Positions 61,113 to 64,000 of a stretch of DNA of 64,000 nucleotides are shown here, piece by piece; the first letter of the stretch is position 1; the number at the start of each line of letters is the position of its first letter. Origin of the DNA: Paenibacillus sp. FSL W8-0186 (lineage in GTDB: Bacteria > Bacillota > Bacilli > Paenibacillales > Paenibacillaceae); assembly GCF_037969765.1 (NCBI RefSeq), contig NZ_CP150207.1, forward strand, positions 3,961,001 through 4,025,000, written 5' to 3'. Position numbers and translations under genes: made by a program. The notes under the pieces were generated by a model. That model saw only the letters and a program-made list of their open reading frames with translations, searched no databases and was not told the origin of the DNA.

Positions 61113-61625
61113 TCACTTCTTCTTATAAAACTCATGATACAGCTTCATCAGCGCCCTTTTCTCAATCCGCGACACATAGCTCCGGCTAATCCCCAGCTCC
61201 TTGGCGATTTCACGTTGTGTCCGTTCCTCGCCCCCATGCTCGAGACCAAAGCGACCCTTAATAACCTCCTGCTCCCTTGCTTCGAGAATATCGAGGTTTT
61301 GGTAGATTTTGCTCTTCTCCATCTTCAGCTGAACCCGGTCCACCACATCGTCGGCTTCCGTCCCAAGAATATCTATAAGCGTGATTTCATTACCTTCTTT
61401 ATCCGTTCCAATCGGATCATGCAGCGACACATCTTTACGCGTCTTCTTCAGTGACCGAAGATGCATCAGTATCTCGTTCTCAATACAACGCGCCGCAAAC
61501 GTCGCCAGTTTGGTCCCTTTGTTCGGCCGGAAGCTCTCGATGGCTTTAATCAGCCCGATCGTCCCGATCGAGATCAGATCCTCCAGATCCTCGCCGGTAT
61601 TATCGAATTTTTTGAGGTTATGGAC
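61113..61625 (-). pseudogene. sigK: Sporulation sigma factor K, C-terminal part (5' end missing)
   Basis: The frame runs from a stop at 61644-61646 to 61113. From [12 protein letters not shown] onward it matches sigma-K: region 2 ([16 protein letters not shown], then [20 protein letters not shown]), region 4 ([20 protein letters not shown] and [20 protein letters not shown]) and a YHEFYKKK end. The first 65 or so residues of sigma-K are absent, and the codons before KKF (RVHNL) only partly resemble RLVAHIV. No start codon with a site exists at the edge. In several spore formers sigK is split by a skin element that is excised in the mother cell; this break suits that, or is simple decay. Confidence 0.8.
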
Positions 61626-61803
61626 ACGAAACGATGTTAATTTCTAAAGAAAAGTAACGGACTTTTAAATTGTTTGTCAGTTAAAGAGCTTTAGCCATTA
61701 TACAAAGGGTATATACAGGTAGTTAAATTAAAGAATTTCTTAACAAGTGAATCAGGGTTTACTCTGGCTTGTTTCGAATTAATTTATCCAAATATGGGAA
61801 AAA

Positions 61804-61837
61804 TAAAAAAAGAGGTACTTCCATCGCTGGAAGCGCC
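61804..61837 (-). terminator. Terminator of the GH91 gene
   Basis: GGCGCTTCC-AGCGAT-GGAAGTACC with two imperfect pairs, then seven Ts on the minus strand. It lies 96 bases after the GH91 stop. The remaining gap (61647-61803) is AT-rich and holds no gene I can see. Confidence 0.7.
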
Positions 61838-61932
61838 CCAAAAAATTAAATGACAAACGAAATAATTTAAGTGTCCGACTTGCAATTGAAACTATTGAAC
61901 AAAAATTACCACAAAATAGTTGAGTATATTAT

Positions 61933-63276
61933 TTATGCTCCTGGCGTTGGTGTGGCTCTGAATGCATTTACAGTCTTGTCCATAACAACCTGTGCATCGC
62001 TTCCCGAATCAAGAATCGTATTTTGAAGCGATTCTTTTTCTACCAATACTGTTGTTACGGTAAGCGGCTCTGATGCTTCGGTAGTCAACAAAGCGTCTAC
62101 TTGCGCAGAGAAACAAGAATCACTTACCTTGGCATGAACCTCAGTGGCAACAACATGATTATTAGAAATATAATTTCCATTACCCGAAACAATACGTATG
62201 ATTACAGGTGTGGCACCTACCGGCTTGATGTTCTGAGTATTAATTCCTTCAGAAAAGTGATTAGCTATTATAGAATTATTATTACCACTGATATAGAGGA
62301 GACCATACAAATCATCTAAACCATTGTCTATTCCCAGAAAAGGGGTCCAAGGTTCATGGTCACGTAAAAAGTGATTTGAAGAAACCAAGTTTTCCGAACA
62401 ATTTTCCCTGAATACCACCATTCCTGGATAAAATGAATGAAGTCTATTATTTGTGATACTGGAACGTGTCACACCATCAAAATAGATACTGCTCGCACCT
62501 CGTGGAAAAACATTATTCGCTGTAATCAAAAGTCCACCAAAATTTTGAGCGTAAATTGAATATCCTTTAAAACCAGCTCCTATCAAGTTATCGGTTATTT
62601 TTGAAGCCTGTCCCCAACCTCGTAGTTCTATACAGTTACCACACTCAGCAATGAAATTATCGTGTATAGTCAGTGCATCAGCATGATAGATCGTAATTCC
62701 ATGCTCTAAATACACAAAGCCCATGCCTGTAATCCGAAATGAGTCACAAGCGCTCGCAACATAAATACCCGTTTTCCCATTCATGTATGTGTTTTCCGGA
62801 TTTATTTCTCCTGAACCATCTTCAATAAAATGCAAACCATCAATACAAAAATCAGAAAACTCTACCGAACTTATTCGGGGATTTCCACTTCGTTCAACAT
62901 AAAATGCAGCTCCTTTATATTCCTCATCATTTACTTCTAGGGGAATATCTACGAGTATGCGACTTCCTCCCGGCCATAATTCATGTAAATCCGGCCATTC
63001 ATTCTCAGGAGTATTAAAACGAATACTCGAAGATGTAAACCCGTGTCCAGAACCCATAATTTTAAGATAACTGATGTCTATAACTACTTGACTGACAAGA
63101 TGATAATCTCCCGGTGGAATATAGATAACCGCACCCGGCTTTCCGCCTTTATTCACATCAGTGTCCGTTTGCCTACTTTTAATATCTGCTATAATGCTAT
63201 TAATTACCTCACCAATATCCTCATACGGATTACCGACAGGCCACTCTGTTACGTCGTAATAATTTTTACTAGCCAT
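61933..63276 (-). CDS. GH91 fructan enzyme (inulin fructotransferase or DFA hydrolase)
   Basis: A 447-residue right-handed beta-helix protein. It resembles inulin fructotransferases in several blocks: YDVTEWPVGNPYEDIGEVIN, PGAVIYIPPGDYHLVSQVVI, SGHGF, DSFRITGMGFVYLEHGI, FIAECGN, GYSIYAQNFGGLLITANN and DDLYGLLYISGNNNSI. Those enzymes cut inulin into difructose anhydride; the same family includes hydrolases of that product. There is no signal peptide here, although known fructotransferases are secreted, so a cytoplasmic hydrolase of difructose anhydride is the better guess. The start is ATG at 63276 with AGGAG upstream. A fructokinase gene is next upstream. Confidence 0.85.
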   Translation of the reverse strand: MASKNYYDVTEWPVGNPYEDIGEVINSIIADIKSRQTDTDVNKGGKPGAVIYIPPGDYHLVSQVVIDISYLKIMGSGHGFTSSSIRFNTPENEWPDLHELWPGGSRILVDIPLEVNDEEYKGAAFYVERSGNPRISSVEFSDFCIDGLHFIEDGSGEINPENTYMNGKTGIYVASACDSFRITGMGFVYLEHGITIYHADALTIHDNFIAECGNCIELRGWGQASKITDNLIGAGFKGYSIYAQNFGGLLITANNVFPRGASSIYFDGVTRSSITNNRLHSFYPGMVVFRENCSENLVSSNHFLRDHEPWTPFLGIDNGLDDLYGLLYISGNNNSIIANHFSEGINTQNIKPVGATPVIIRIVSGNGNYISNNHVVATEVHAKVSDSCFSAQVDALLTTEASEPLTVTTVLVEKESLQNTILDSGSDAQVVMDKTVNAFRATPTPGA

Positions 63277-63620
63277 AGATAAATTCTCCTATCAATTAAT
63301 TGTGTTTGTTCATAAACTACTTATTCCTGATATAGCTGGAAGTAAAGCCTAAGAACTCGTACTTTTCCTACAGTTTTTCCGATTATTTTCGCTCAGAAGG
63401 ATCATTACTTGACAAGAAAAATCAGTTTTTTCCGAAAGACGTTCAGATTCTTAATAAGACTTTATGAACTCGCTCAATTCTTATTATCTTTCATTTAAGA
63501 CGAAAAGCGCTGTCTACTTGTCGACAACATTAGTATATTCCGAATGCACGTCGGAGTTTAGGGGAGGATTACCAACCTTTAATCCGCAGCAGGAGCTCCC
63601 CCTGCCAATTTAGACATAGA

Positions 63621-63645
63621 GTTAGTCTTGAAGTCAAAGACTAAC
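63621..63645. other. Inverted repeat in the GH91-fructokinase gap
   Basis: GTTAGTCTT-N7-AAGACTAAC is a 9-bp perfect dyad. The 411-base gap (63277-63687) holds no gene I can see. The dyad may be an operator or a processing signal, and no T run supports a terminator. Confidence 0.45.
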
Positions 63646-63687
63646 AAAGCTAACCAGCTTCTGCGGGCTCCCCCCATCACAAACATT

Positions 63688-64000
63688 CTACACTTCCCAC
63701 ACCCGATCCCTCGCTAAGGCAAAGCAGCCGACCGTCCCTGCATTATTTGCTAACGCCGGCGTCACGATATATTGGGCGAGATCGGGCGTTCGGACATAAT
63801 TGTTCAGCAAATCCTTGAATATCACGCGCACGCGCTGAACCATGTGTTCTTGCTGCATAACACCCCCACCGAAAATAATCCGCTCCGGGGAAAGCTGGAG
63901 CGTTGCGGTGTACGCACATTGCGCAATGTAATACGCTTCGATCTCCCAGTACAGGTGATCTACTGGCAGTTCTTGGCCCTTCACACCGAATCGCTTCTCG
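63688..64000 (-). CDS. ROK-family fructokinase, C-terminal part (runs off the right edge)
   Basis: The minus-strand frame is open to the window edge, so only the last 103 or so residues are seen. Typical ROK patterns are EKRFGVKGQELPVDHLYWEI and AQCAYTATLQLSPERIIFGG with GVM following, and a last segment ANNAGTVGCFALA. This is the fructokinase (ScrK/GmuE type) subgroup, which makes fructose 6-phosphate. Next to the GH91 gene it points to fructan or difructose anhydride use. The start lies beyond the window. Confidence 0.85.
   Translation of the reverse strand, partial: EKRFGVKGQELPVDHLYWEIEAYYIAQCAYTATLQLSPERIIFGGGVMQQEHMVQRVRVIFKDLLNNYVRTPDLAQYIVTPALANNAGTVGCFALARDRVWEV

Noticed and set aside
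63621..63645. Attachment-site-like inverted repeat near the sigma-K break
   Set aside because: It is 2 kb from the break and no matching copy was seen in the window; kept only as an unexplained dyad.

Overview
The window looks like a chromosome segment of a spore-forming Paenibacillus-type Firmicute. The signs are YesM/YesN-type two-component systems next to sugar ABC importers, a sigma-K fragment, PBSX-type tail genes, strong GGAGG ribosome-binding sites, and many pectin and hemicellulose enzymes.

Layout. (1) 1-13.5 kb: a contractile phage-tail locus on the minus strand, in PBSX xkd order from tail completion protein and sheath to baseplate and fibre. It is preceded by a late-gene activator and, on the plus strand, an XRE repressor, an ImmA/IrrE protease and a small protein. 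No terminase, portal or capsid gene lies upstream of the tail genes, so it reads as a headless tail particle (tailocin). The control region holds a consensus sigma-A promoter with a repressor palindrome in its spacer, and a LexA-like box lies before the protease gene. The tail chaperone gene ends in an A AAA AAC slippery heptamer. (2) 13.6-29.8 kb: two sugar-uptake systems, each a histidine kinase, a response regulator, a binding lipoprotein and two permeases; the first also has a GH78 rhamnosidase. A cre-type site lies before the second. (3) 30-33.4 kb: a hybrid cluster protein with an upstream Fnr-type box, and a GH43 glycosidase. (4) 33.4-41.6 kb: a RiPP locus with two radical SAM/SPASM enzymes, two paralogous 54/56-residue Cys- and Trp-containing precursors ending in TTSWW, a subtilisin-like protease, an ABC exporter and an ABC-2 efflux complex. 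This is the strongest candidate for an undescribed system. (5) 41.8-43.9 kb: an AraC regulator and a GH105 hydrolase. (6) 44-51.3 kb: a one-module NRPS (C-A-PCP, isoleucine-like code) with a partner protein and a LolD/FtsX-type ABC pair. (7) 51.5-55.9 kb: two GntR/ABC modules of the YtrA type in opposite orientation around a repeat-bearing intergenic region. (8) 56.2-61 kb: a small LacI regulon, namely the repressor, a frameshifted MFS transporter and a secreted multidomain esterase. Three similar operators and two near-identical promoters link them. (9) 61-64 kb: the C-terminal part of sigma-K, broken at its 5' side, then a GH91 fructan enzyme and the end of a ROK-family fructokinase.

Working together: the sugar systems, GH78, GH105, GH43, the esterase and the GH91 enzyme suggest a plant-polymer degrader. 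The tailocin, the RiPP and the NRPS are probable competition functions, each with its own control. All functions are inferred from sequence alone; no database search was run.
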